NCBI GenBank assembly: GCA_039908095.1
Contig: JAMOBJ010000013.1
Location: forward strand, 1-64,000
Source: Nitrospirae bacterium YQR-1
GTDB lineage: Bacteria > Nitrospirota > Thermodesulfovibrionia > Thermodesulfovibrionales > Magnetobacteriaceae
Length of the DNA stretch: 64,000 nucleotides
Direction: 5' to 3'
Position numbers and translations under genes: made by a program
Shown: positions 42,233 to 49,934 of the stretch, one piece after another
How the letters are laid out: every line of letters begins with the position of its first letter
Position numbering within the stretch: position 1 is the stretch's first letter
Notes under the pieces: generated by a model
The model's database searches: none
Seen by the model: the letters and a program-made list of their open reading frames with translations, nothing else
Told to the model about the DNA's origin: nothing

Positions 42233-43966
42233 TTAAATTTTTTCATGCTGATATTGAAATTTTCTGATTTCAGCAATATTAAGCAGAAACGACACTGTGC
42301 CCTCAGGCATAAGAGCGGTTCCTGAGATGATGGATATATGAGAAAACATACGTGCTAAGGGCTTTACAACCAAATTTACTGTTTCTTCTATCCCGTCAAC
42401 TTCCAGGCCGAAGTCACCCTCATCGCTGTGTAATATTACCACGTGGCATTGTTCTTTTAGAAGCAGCTCGCTGATATTATCGTTGTTTGCATCACATTCA
42501 CTGAGAACCTGCTTTAGTCTTATAAGAGGCAGTAAACGCTCCCGTGAGCGAACCATCAGAGAGTGCATTTTTTTTTCAACATTTCCCTTCACCTCATCAC
42601 CGTAAAAAGAGAGTAATTCAACAATGCCTGATTGTGGAACTGCAAAGTGCTCCCCTGACGTTGAAACCAGCAAAACAGGGACAATAGCCATAGTCTGGGG
42701 TATGCGTATGGAAAAGCAGGTTCCCTTATCTGTGGTGCTTGAGACTGAAAGTGTTCCACCCGCTTTTTCCACAGTTTTTTTCACCACATCCATGCCAATG
42801 CCACGGCCTGATATCTTGCTGACTGTTTCTGTGGTGGAAAACCCGGACTCCATGATAAGATTAAAGGCTGTTGTATCGTCTATGGTTTGAGCCTGCTGAG
42901 GTGTAATAAGACCAGCCTCTGCCGCCTTTAATTTGACACGGTTTAAGTCAATCCCTGCGCCGTCATCGGCGATTTCCATGTAAATATAGCCTTGTCTTTG
43001 TTCAGAGGACAGCTCGACTTTACCCAAGGCGGATTTCCCTTTGGCAAGTCTTACATCAGGGGGTTCTATTCCGTGATCTATGGCATTTCGGATCATATGT
43101 CCCAAGATGCTCTTAAGCGACATAAGTACTGTGCGGTCAATTTCGGTATCCTCTCCCTTCATGCTCAGATAAACTTTCTTGCCGGATTCCACGGCAAGCT
43201 CTCTCACCAGCCGATGATATGTTTCCCACACACGCCCAACCGGTTGAAGGCGGTATTTCAGTACCTCATCCTGCATTTGCTGTAGTTGTTGCTCCATACC
43301 ATCGAGCATTTGTTGGTAATCCTTGCGATTTTGAGTAAGGCAGTACCTCAGTTGATTAAACGTGACAACCAGAGTTCCGATTATATTCATCAGGGTATCT
43401 AAACGTGTAATCGGCAGGTGTATAGTCTCAAGACTTATTGATGACTCTTCTGTGTTGTATTTGGCCGTCGTGCCGGTGCTGACGGCATCCGGAGGTTTTG
43501 GTTTATCGTCAAAGTCAAACTCTGATAAATCAAGAGTATTGGAAGTGTGTAAATTCTGAGTTGAAGTTACCGTCGTTTGAATATGTTGTAGTTTATCAAT
43601 CAGAATACTAAAATCAATATTACCCTCTTCTCCATTTTTTTCAATAGCTTTAAGAACACTGTAAACACGGTCAACCACTTCAAGCAGAGCTGAACCGATT
43701 TGGCGATTTATGGTGAGTGTTCCATCCCGTAAAATATCCAGAACGTTTTCTGCACAGTGGGCTAACTCCTCAAGTCTGCTGAAGCCAAGCATCCGGCAAT
43801 TACCTTTTACCGTATGCATATGGCGGAAAACGTCCTCTATCAACCCTTTCCCGCTTTCAGGATTAGCCTCCAGCTCCAGAAGACCCCGTTCAATGTGTCC
43901 TATTGACTCAGTGCTTTCCAGTAAAAACTCTTGTATTAATCTTTCCCAGGTTTCTTTGTCAAACAT
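42233..43966 (-). CDS. CheA-like chemosensory histidine kinase lacking P2
   Basis: A 577-residue kinase. The P1/Hpt domain has acceptor His51 in MHTVKGNCRMLGF. A variable linker (about 110-170) holds no recognisable CheY-binding P2 domain. P3 dimerisation (about 180-240), P4 ATPase (HMIRNAIDHGIE, ADDGAGID, SGRGIGMDVVK) and P5 CheW-like coupling domain (about 430-575) follow. In place of the RMxPI motif it has RLQPV. First gene of the cluster; a CheW is divergent, but no chemoreceptor, CheR or CheB is in the window. Probably an alternative (non-flagellar or unorthodox) chemosensory pathway; that is inference. Confidence 0.92.
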   Translation of the reverse strand: MFDKETWERLIQEFLLESTESIGHIERGLLELEANPESGKGLIEDVFRHMHTVKGNCRMLGFSRLEELAHCAENVLDILRDGTLTINRQIGSALLEVVDRVYSVLKAIEKNGEEGNIDFSILIDKLQHIQTTVTSTQNLHTSNTLDLSEFDFDDKPKPPDAVSTGTTAKYNTEESSISLETIHLPITRLDTLMNIIGTLVVTFNQLRYCLTQNRKDYQQMLDGMEQQLQQMQDEVLKYRLQPVGRVWETYHRLVRELAVESGKKVYLSMKGEDTEIDRTVLMSLKSILGHMIRNAIDHGIEPPDVRLAKGKSALGKVELSSEQRQGYIYMEIADDGAGIDLNRVKLKAAEAGLITPQQAQTIDDTTAFNLIMESGFSTTETVSKISGRGIGMDVVKKTVEKAGGTLSVSSTTDKGTCFSIRIPQTMAIVPVLLVSTSGEHFAVPQSGIVELLSFYGDEVKGNVEKKMHSLMVRSRERLLPLIRLKQVLSECDANNDNISELLLKEQCHVVILHSDEGDFGLEVDGIEETVNLVVKPLARMFSHISIISGTALMPEGTVSFLLNIAEIRKFQYQHEKI

Positions 43967-44082
43967 TATGCTATTACAATTTTATTTGCTTTTTTTTATA
44001 CACCATTTGACTAACAGCGCATCCTCATAGATTAAGCTATTTATATTAGCATGTTTAGAATAAAAAGTCTATGGGACAGGAA

Positions 44083-44127
44083 AACCCGAAATCCGATATA
44101 GAGGAGAGAAAAACGAGTAAAGATGTT
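44083..44127. repeat. Dispersed ~40-bp motif, second copy
   Basis: Read on the minus strand, this matches bases 150-192 over roughly 40 positions, including TACTCGTTTTTCT and CTCTATATCGGATTTCGGG. It lies 27 bp from a MITE copy. It is one of the items in the 625-bp intergenic space between the CheA-like and CheW genes; the others are MITE copies E and F and a possible promoter. Confidence 0.45.
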
Positions 44128-44153
44128 GAAATTAAAGGAGATAATAGGAATTA

Positions 44154-44269
44154 ATACCAAGCTGCATTCAATTGTCTAACTTCGTTGGTTTCGTTAAAAG
44201 CTCCGGGGTGTACTAAAGCGTTGCTTTCCTCCTTGCCGTCTCGTTACTCTTTTGACTGCAACCTGGTAT
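44154..44269. repeat. MITE-like element, copy E (inverse orientation)
   Basis: A 116-bp copy in the opposite orientation to A, B and D. ATACCAAGCTGCATTCAATTG is on the left and TTTGACTGCAACCTGGTAT on the right, with AACTTCGTTGG and CTCCTTGCCGTCTCGTTACT inside. The GGGGA hairpin is missing. Confidence 0.7.
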
Positions 44270-44309
44270 CAGTGTCCCGGGCGTAAGGGTAGGGGGAGGC
44301 GTTTCAAAA

Positions 44310-44339
44310 TTGACAAAACCTGTTAAAATATGATTACCT
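44310..44339 (+). promoter_or_regulatory. Possible promoter for cheW, upstream of MITE copy F
   Basis: TTGACA (44310-44315), 18 bases, TTACCT (44334-44339). If used, the cheW transcript would read through MITE copy F before reaching the gene at 44592, giving a structured leader. The -10 is weak. Confidence 0.25.
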
Positions 44340-44366
44340 ATACTAAGAAGTTGCAGTGTCATGATA

Positions 44367-44492
44367 ATACCAAGTTGCATTCATTCGATTAACTTTGTTG
44401 GCTTTGTCGAAAGCTCCTTGACGTACGAGCATAGTACGCCTGTGTCGCTTTCTCCTTGCCGCCTCGTTACTCTTTTGACTGCAACTTGGTAT
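44367..44492. repeat. MITE-like element, copy F (inverse orientation)
   Basis: A 126-bp copy: ATACCAAGTTGCATTCATTC on the left and TTGACTGCAACTTGGTAT on the right. It has AACTTTGTTGGCTTTGTCGA and CTCCTTGCCGCCTCGTTACT, with a GTACGAGCATAGTAC hairpin replacing the GGGGA hairpin. It lies 100 bp upstream of cheW. Confidence 0.75.
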
Positions 44493-44591
44493 AAGTTTGG
44501 CAGTATCGATTTATGGAGGCTCATTTATAGTCAAAACGGTGGCAGGCAACAAATAAAGACAATACAGTTTTAACAAAGGGGGGATTTCTGG

Positions 44592-45071
44592 GTGGAAACA
44601 AATATACCGGAAGAAAATAACCAGTTTTTAACATTTAAGTTAGGTGACGAGGTTTTTGCCATTAACATAATGAAGGTGAAAGAAGTGCTTGAGTTTGATA
44701 CCATTACCAAGGTGCCCAGGACACCGGGTTTTATGCGGGGTGTGATTAATCTCAGGGGAAGCGTTGTGCCTGTGATAGACTTACGGCTTAAGTTTTCTAT
44801 GTCAGAAACTCAGAAGACTGTAAATACGTGTATTATAATTGTAGAGGTCTCAATAGAGGGGCAATCCACTGCTCTTGGTGCCCTTGCCGACGCTGTCGAT
44901 GAGGTTGTTGGAATGGACTCTGCTAATATAGAAGAACCCCCCAAAATTGGTACTACCCTTAGTGGAGACTTTATTGCGGGTATGGGTAGAAAGGACGATT
45001 CTTTTGTGATGATACTCGACATTGATAAGGTGTTTTCTCTTGAGGAATTGTCCTTATTGAAAGTGGCTTAA
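44592..45071 (+). CDS. cheW: CheW-like coupling protein
   Basis: A 159-residue adaptor that links receptors to CheA. FKLGDEVFAINIMKVKEVLE, GFMRGVINLRGSVVPVIDLRLKF and the final strand region SFVMILDIDKVFS are the standard CheW blocks. The start is GTG, preceded by AAAGGGGGGA at 7-base spacing. It is divergent from the CheA-like gene cluster, across 625 bp of repeats. Confidence 0.92.
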   Translation: METNIPEENNQFLTFKLGDEVFAINIMKVKEVLEFDTITKVPRTPGFMRGVINLRGSVVPVIDLRLKFSMSETQKTVNTCIIIVEVSIEGQSTALGALADAVDEVVGMDSANIEEPPKIGTTLSGDFIAGMGRKDDSFVMILDIDKVFSLEELSLLKVA

Positions 45072-45089
45072 TCACAGGGGTTGATAAGG

Positions 45090-45569
45090 CTAAACAGAGA
45101 AATTCACAAGTGCCCCTTTTTTTGTGGTGTTAGTGAAGTCCATGGAAGCACTCTGATATGAATTGAGGGCTTTCTTATGTTCCGTGGTAAACAGTAAATT
45201 TGATGAGGGCGGCATTGTCTCTGCACTCTGAGTACCGCTAAAGAGAGTTTTCAGACTGCTTACAGACTGCTTTAAAGGATTTTCTTCATCTTCCTTAACA
45301 GAACCGCCGGAGTTATCTTTCTCATTTTTTTTATCTTCCTGCTGCTCTTGCTGCGCTTGCAACATGGACTTGCTGAGTTGGTCCAGCAGGTTAAGCTTTG
45401 GTGGAGTATAAATGGAAGCAGGTGAGATGTTTTCGTTTATTGCGGAGGCAATTGCCTGCCCAGTAGGCAAAGATGAAGTAGCGTTTTGCCCACCTTGCTC
45501 CCTCTTGCCGCCACCTAAGACACTGACGGTGTTTTTAAAGCTGCTAATATTATATAAGCTTATATCCAT
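45090..45569 (-). CDS. Hypothetical low-complexity protein
   Basis: A 159-residue protein I do not recognise. It is rich in Ser, Gln, Lys and Glu, with a central glutamine/charged segment (QAQQEQQEDKKNEKDN). It begins MDISLYNISSFKNTVSVLGGG and ends in a hydrophobic strand-like VNFSV. There is no signal peptide, membrane helix or metal motif. Much of it is likely disordered. It is convergent with cheW (18-bp gap), and an A/T-rich region with TATAAT-like sequences precedes its start. Confidence 0.5.
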   Translation of the reverse strand: MDISLYNISSFKNTVSVLGGGKREQGGQNATSSLPTGQAIASAINENISPASIYTPPKLNLLDQLSKSMLQAQQEQQEDKKNEKDNSGGSVKEDEENPLKQSVSSLKTLFSGTQSAETMPPSSNLLFTTEHKKALNSYQSASMDFTNTTKKGALVNFSV

Positions 45570-45802
45570 AATATTAGACTTCCCCTTTAGCTATAATACT
45601 ACACATATAGTATAACATACTACAGATTGCAAGTCAATAATTTTTTTATTTTTTTATCAGCATCCTATCACATGAGACCGGAGATTTTTTTTTAGAAAGA
45701 AACTCTTGTAAAACCTTTTTTTACTCTTTACTAATTTTTATATATATGGTACACTGATTTAAGTGTCTGTATGATGTAACCAAAAACCATGGAGGCTTTT
45801 TA

Positions 45803-46249
45803 ATGGACAGTTCTGTTCAATGCAAAGGAAAGAAAGTTAATGTTGTGAAATTTGCAAGTATAATACTTTTAGCGGCTGTGATTTTCATATATTCGATAAT
45901 GTTGTTTACGGGGAGTTTCGGCAGGGTTGAAACCAAGGTTCCACAAAAAAGTACCGATCCAAAGGAAATAGAAACCGCCGAGAATGTATTGAATGATATT
46001 TTCATAAAAAACAGTTATTTATTTGTGAAGGACTACAGCGAGGAAGAGGGATACCTTGTGGTAAGAGTTGATGGAATCATTTGGAAAAAAAGCGCACTTA
46101 ACAAAAGAAAAGATTTTATAAAAACTATAGCCCATGCCAAAGAAACTCTTGGTGTTAGTCCTAAAATAAAGATAAAGGACTCCAAAAACAACACAGAGTA
46201 CGCCTCTTTTGAAAACAACAGGATATCCTTAGCCGACTTCAGCTTGTAA
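45803..46249 (+). CDS. Hypothetical single-pass membrane protein
   Basis: A 148-residue protein of no known family. It has a short basic N-terminus, one membrane helix (about 17-38, FASIILLAAVIFIYSIMLF) and an extracytoplasmic domain of about 105 residues with mixed charge (VVRVDGIIWKKSALNKRKDFIKTI). Type II or signal-anchor topology is likely. A good GGAGG lies 8 bases before ATG. Single gene; a MITE fragment and a hairpin terminator follow. Confidence 0.55.
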   Translation: MDSSVQCKGKKVNVVKFASIILLAAVIFIYSIMLFTGSFGRVETKVPQKSTDPKEIETAENVLNDIFIKNSYLFVKDYSEEEGYLVVRVDGIIWKKSALNKRKDFIKTIAHAKETLGVSPKIKIKDSKNNTEYASFENNRISLADFSL

Positions 46250-46258
46250 AAGTTAGCA

Positions 46259-46320
46259 ATTCCAATTTATTTGTCTAACTTTGTTGGCTTAGTCACAAGC
46301 TCCGTGGCGTCTCCCCTGAA
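46259..46320. repeat. MITE-like fragment, copy G (ATTCCAATT subfamily left end)
   Basis: ATTCCAATTTATTTGTCTAAC, then TTTGTTGGCTTAGTCACAAG and CTCCGTGGCGTCTCCCCT, match the left two-thirds of the 59850-59992 element. The right end is missing. Confidence 0.55.
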
Positions 46321-46345
46321 GCAACCGTGACGTCAAGTAAAATTT

Positions 46346-46392
46346 AAAAAAAAGGTTCTTTCACGTTTTGAGTGGGTAAAGACCCTTTTTTT
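46346..46392 (+). terminator. Rho-independent terminator-like hairpin
   Basis: AAAAAAAGGTTCTTT pairs with AAAGACCCTTTTTTT with a single mismatch across a 16-base loop, followed by a T run. The A and T tails make it usable in both directions: for the hypothetical membrane protein gene upstream and the IS110 remnant downstream. Confidence 0.55.
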
Positions 46393-46467
46393 GCTTAACC
46401 TCTCCGCTGATCTCTTACTTCTTATTATCTTCTTTAATTTTAACTCCTCTACTCGTTTTGCTTACAT

Positions 46468-46743
46468 CTATGTCGGTTTTCCGGATGACCATAATTGTCT
46501 TTTTTTAACTATGCTATTCATTATAATAAGCAATTTATGCATACAGGCGACTATCCCGACTTTAGATTGTTTACCAGCTTTAAGAAGTCTTTCATAACCC
46601 GATGTTGCCTCCATTACCACTGTTACTTCGCCTATCTTTTTTATCCGGCTTACCAAATCAGTTAAACCCTCTTCATCATTTGAAACTACAAAATGCCTAC
46701 CATTAGAACCCACTGTTACATCCAAATTACGTTTACTAATGGC
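46468..46743 (-). pseudogene. IS110-family transposase remnant with internal deletion
   Basis: The reading frame joins the N-terminal DEDD-domain portion of an IS110 transposase (SKRNLDVTVG, VVMEATSGYERLL) directly to its extreme C-terminus (VGIVACMHKLLIIMNSIVKKRQLW). About 200 residues of the middle, including most catalytic residues, are missing. The 5' end is cut by a MITE end (46744-46767), which contributes spurious first residues. It is not functional. Confidence 0.75.
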
Positions 46744-46767
46744 ATACCAAGTAGCAGTCAAAAGAGT
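46744..46767. repeat. MITE-like fragment, copy H (left end only)
   Basis: ATACCAAGTAGCAGTCAAAA GAGT, identical to the left 24 bases of copy B. It then breaks into IS66 sequence. It marks the junction of the IS110 and IS66 remnants. Confidence 0.65.
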
Positions 46768-47211
46768 TTGGACTTTCAATTGAGGATATTTATAGAATTC
46801 GACAAGGGGAGGCTAAGCCAATACTTGAGGAATTTCATAAATGGTTGATTAAAGTGGCCAACATAACACCTTCGAAGGGCTTATTGGGTAAGGATATAGG
46901 ATATACACTGAACCAATGGGACAGACTTGTACGATATATAGAGGATGGGCGATTAAGGCCCGACAACAATTTGATAGAGAATGCCATCAGACCTTTTGTG
47001 CTGGGACGTAAGAATTGGCTGTTCTCCGGGCACCCTCGTGGAGCGGCAGGCCAGTGCTGCCTTATACAGCCTGATAGAAACCGCAAAGACAAATAAACTT
47101 GAACCTTATAAATATTTAACCTACATCTTTGAACATCTGCCTTATGCTAAAGATGAAAATGATTACAGAGCCCTGCTCCCACAATATATAGACCGAAAAC
47201 TGTTTACATAA
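46768..47211 (+). pseudogene. IS66-family transposase C-terminal fragment, frameshifted
   Basis: The frame from about 46776 encodes IS66 TnpC sequence (YIEDGRLRPDNNLIENAIRPF, GRKNWLFSGHPRGA). At about 47040 the match continues in another frame (ASAALYSLIETAKTNKLEPYKYLTYIFEHLP, ending in the stop at 47209-47211). So a C-terminal third of the transposase carries one frameshift. The 5' two-thirds are gone and no inverted repeats were found. Confidence 0.8.
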
Positions 47212-47232
47212 AAAATCACGGGTGGGGTTAAC

Positions 47233-47373
47233 TTGACGCTTACAATTGACACTGAATGCCATAGGGTTAGTCAGGAGTGTGAAATTCGGGTGGTTAAGAG
47301 GGGTAAGTTGATAGATGTGTTTATTAAAACGAAGAGGAAGGTGGTAGAGGGTCATTGGTGGTATAGGGAGTGA
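47233..47373 (+). CDS. Possible 46-residue small protein
   Basis: TTG start with GGTGGGG 6 bases upstream. The product begins MTLTIDTECHRVSQECEI and is rich in basic residues, ending EGHWWYRE. I do not recognise it. It may be a real small protein or a fragment belonging to the IS debris. No promoter was assigned. Confidence 0.25.
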   Translation: MTLTIDTECHRVSQECEIRVVKRGKLIDVFIKTKRKVVEGHWWYRE

Positions 47374-47415
47374 TGGAGTGTGTAGGTTGTGGATGTAATA
47401 GATATTCTCCTGAAA

Positions 47416-47877
47416 TTAATGTTTAACAGTTTTTATAAAATTTTCGGGGGTTAAGGCATCTACGAGATTTCCTGCCACGTTAATAAATTCTTTATCTCTT
47501 GAAATTAAAGTAATTGGTTTCAATCCCAAGGCAACAGATAGATGTATTGCATCAAAAGGATCAAGCGGACGGGCTGATTGGAGAGAATTTGACTTAAGCA
47601 GAGTTATTTCATCAGGTATAATAACATCAAAAATGCCTGTTATTTTTGAAATATCCTCTTCTATTTGATAATCATGATATGATTTTTTTCTACGAAGTAA
47701 ATATCGGATTTCAAGAAGTGTTGTAAGGGAGATGAATCCTAAAATGCTTCTATCTTCAATAAGACGTACTATCTCAAACGGCGCTTTCCACAGTTCTTTA
47801 CCAGATACGGTTTCAGTCTCTTCAATAAGCCAATTAATCACAGCATCCGTATCAAGTAAAACCTTAGAAAACTCCAC
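47416..47877 (-). CDS. PIN-domain toxin (VapC-like)
   Basis: A 153-residue putative ribonuclease. The acidic PIN pattern is visible: LLDTDAVINWL (first Asp), an ETL/E in TTLLEIRYLL, and DPFDAIHLSVAL plus ISRDKEF (third and fourth acidic positions). Its start follows the stop of the small upstream gene by 3 bp, the usual antitoxin-toxin layout. Length is slightly above typical VapC (about 130-140). Confidence 0.8.
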   Translation of the reverse strand: MEFSKVLLDTDAVINWLIEETETVSGKELWKAPFEIVRLIEDRSILGFISLTTLLEIRYLLRRKKSYHDYQIEEDISKITGIFDVIIPDEITLLKSNSLQSARPLDPFDAIHLSVALGLKPITLISRDKEFINVAGNLVDALTPENFIKTVKH

Positions 47878-47880
47878 TTC

Positions 47881-48063
47881 TCAACCTTTTACTTTATCAA
47901 ATGACGAATGTCGAAGTTCTCTAATAAATTCAGACGATGTTTTTCCTGCAGGGATAATACCCTTATATTTCCCTAAAAGTTCTTCTGAAGTTTTTCTGCC
48001 GGTTTCCTGCTGCCCCTGTAACACTTTAATAGAATCAATTGCCTCTTTTAATGTAGATGGCAT
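47881..48063 (-). CDS. Putative antitoxin of the PIN-domain toxin
   Basis: I chose ATG 48063 (MPSTLKEAIDSIK), preceded by AAGGAGG at 8 bases, over a longer in-frame start at 48141. The 60-residue product is charged and helical with a C-terminal EFIRELRHSSFDK tail that could wrap the toxin. No DNA-binding fold is obvious. Pairing rests on size, order and 3-bp spacing. Between 48064 and 48498 I see only this operon's promoter region, a 48157-48175 copy of the dispersed motif and MITE fragment L. Confidence 0.65.
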   Translation of the reverse strand: MPSTLKEAIDSIKVLQGQQETGRKTSEELLGKYKGIIPAGKTSSEFIRELRHSSFDKVKG

Positions 48064-48399
48064 TTTGACGACCTCCTTAATGTACTGAGTGCCGTAACTG
48101 TAATCATTATTGATACTATATAATATCAAAATAGCCACCAAAATGCAAATGCAGGTCCCGAAATCCGATATAGAAAAACCTGTATCCCGTTAAAAGGGAT
48201 TTTTGAGGAGAAATTTCAGATTACAGCAGACTATCCATTTTTTTCCACTACAAAAAGTTTATTTTTTCATCAACAATACTAAAATCAATATGGATTTTCA
48301 TCATTTTATATATTTTTGAACATAACTCTCCCTGTATTTTCTTTTTTCCATCTTATCAGGTTGTCCACTAATTCGGGGGAAGTTCACTCTCTATTGAAA

Positions 48400-48480
48400 C
48401 ATACAAGGGGAATCTCTTGTGAGGGAGGCGTCGCCAGTTCCTTGCCGCCTGCTTCTACTTTTGAACTATAATTTGGAATA
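48400..48480. repeat. MITE-like fragment, copy L (right part of ATTCCAATT subfamily)
   Basis: ACAAGGGGAATCTCTTGTGA, GGGAGGCGTCGCCAGTTCCT, TGCCGCCTGCTTCTACTTTT and a decayed end GAACTATAATTTGGAAT align with the right half of the 59850-59992 element. Confidence 0.5.
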
Positions 48481-48498
48481 ACACAAAGCCGCAATGAA

Positions 48499-48807
48499 TC
48501 ACTGTTTCTTTAAGATGCCCGGCAAAGACTCTTTTATGGTGCTTAAAATGTGGTCATAGTTACCGATGGTCATCTTAGTCTTAGTCAAAAAGTGAGTGCT
48601 GTTTTCTATCAGTCTTATTGCAGCACTGTCGAGGTGCTCGGTCATATTCTCCTTAAAAACCTCTGCGGTATCACCTAGTTTGTCCTTCAATTCCTTTGCG
48701 GCTGTCTTAGGAGTTGTTATTATAGTTATTGCCGCCCCCATAAAACTACCCAAAAAAACTGATGCAAACACTATTGCACTGGCTAATTTCTGTTTAGGAT
48801 TTATCAT
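48499..48807 (-). CDS. YtxH-like small membrane protein
   Basis: A 102-residue protein. The N-terminal membrane helix is glycine/alanine-rich (VFASVFLGSFMGAAITII), followed by TTPKTAAKELKDKL, matching the Gly-rich helix then P-K-(S/T)-G/A-K-E-L pattern of YtxH/DUF948-type stress proteins. The remaining helix is amphipathic. Function in the envelope is unknown. A good promoter lies upstream (48874-48901). Confidence 0.5.
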   Translation of the reverse strand: MINPKQKLASAIVFASVFLGSFMGAAITIITTPKTAAKELKDKLGDTAEVFKENMTEHLDSAAIRLIENSTHFLTKTKMTIGNYDHILSTIKESLPGILKKQ

Positions 48808-48873
48808 ATCTATAACCTTATCCGTTCTTCCCTGTTAGTTTTTTTAATGTGATTCATACAGCCCATTAAGTAT

Positions 48874-48901
48874 AATATAGAACAAATATATCTTTTGTCA
48901 A
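48874..48901 (-). promoter_or_regulatory. Sigma-70-type promoter for the YtxH-like gene
   Basis: On the minus strand, TTGACA (48901-48896), 16 bases, TATATT (48879-48874). It points toward the 48499-48807 gene. Confidence 0.45.
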
Positions 48902-48932
48902 TCACTATAAAAAAAAAGAAAATAGTTAAACC

Positions 48933-48962
48933 TTGACAAGAATTTCTATTATCATTTACTAT
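48933..48962 (+). promoter_or_regulatory. Sigma-70-type promoter for the purC operon
   Basis: TTGACA (48933-48938), 18 bases, TACTAT (48957-48962). The expected start near 48970 leaves a leader of about 85 nt before purC. It is divergent from the YtxH promoter. Confidence 0.5.
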
Positions 48963-49055
48963 GTTAGTAACTAAATTTGATTTTTTCATAGAGACATAAA
49001 GTACTGAAAACGGCCTGCAAAAGTACTGAAAAATGGCTTGCAAAGGAAAGATTTA

Positions 49056-49934
49056 ATGGGCAGCGTAAGAGAGACTGATTTTACAGATTTGAAATTACTG
49101 AGAAGGGGTAAGGTGAGAGATATCTACGAGATAGACCAATATCTCTTATTTATCGCAACAGATAGGATATCTGCTTTTGATGTTGTCCTTCCCGATTGCA
49201 TACCGTCAAAGGGGCAGGTGCTGACTGCTGTCTCTGTTTTCTGGTTTTCATTTTTAAAGGATATTGTAGGAAATCACCTTCAAAGTGCTGATATATCGGA
49301 ATTTCCTGATGGTTGCCATAAATATGCCGGGAGTTTAAAGGGTAGGGCGCTGCTTGTAAAAAAGGCAGTCACAACACCGGTTGAGTGTATAGTGAGGGGG
49401 TATATTTCCGGCTCGGCTTGGAGTGAGTATAAAAAAAGCGGGAAGGTTTGCGGGATTAATCTGCCTGCCGGTCTGAAGGAATCGGATAAACTCCATGAAC
49501 CTATTTTTACACCCAGCACTAAGGCTGAAAGCGGCCACGATATTAACATAACATTTGAAGAGGCCTCAGAAATTGCCGGTGCCGGCCATATGGCAAAGCT
49601 TAAAGAATTTAGTTTAAAGATTTACAAAAAGGCCTCCGAGTATGCCTTGTCAAAGGGGATTATCATTGCAGATACCAAGTTTGAGTTTGGGCTCTGTGAC
49701 GGAGAGATTATTTTGATAGATGAGGTACTTACACCGGACTCATCAAGGTTTTGGCCAAAGGAAAAATACGTTCCAGGAAAAGCTCAGGAGAGTTTTGATA
49801 AACAAATCGTGAGAGATTATCTGCTTACACTAAACTGGAATAAGACTTATCCGGGGCCGGTGCTTCCGGCTGAGGTAATTGAGAAGACCTCTCAAAAATA
49901 TAAAGAAATACTTAATATTTTAACGGGAAACTGA
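49056..49934 (+). CDS. purC: SAICAR synthetase (phosphoribosylaminoimidazole-succinocarboxamide synthase)
   Basis: A 292-residue purine biosynthesis enzyme joining CAIR and aspartate with ATP. Motifs: [65 protein letters not shown] and [13 protein letters not shown]. Length fits the long-type (yeast-like) PurC. ATG 49056 follows AAAGGAAAG and is preferred to the in-frame TTG at 49038. The stop overlaps the next ATG by 1 base. Confidence 0.95.
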   Translation: MGSVRETDFTDLKLLRRGKVRDIYEIDQYLLFIATDRISAFDVVLPDCIPSKGQVLTAVSVFWFSFLKDIVGNHLQSADISEFPDGCHKYAGSLKGRALLVKKAVTTPVECIVRGYISGSAWSEYKKSGKVCGINLPAGLKESDKLHEPIFTPSTKAESGHDINITFEEASEIAGAGHMAKLKEFSLKIYKKASEYALSKGIIIADTKFEFGLCDGEIILIDEVLTPDSSRFWPKEKYVPGKAQESFDKQIVRDYLLTLNWNKTYPGPVLPAEVIEKTSQKYKEILNILTGN

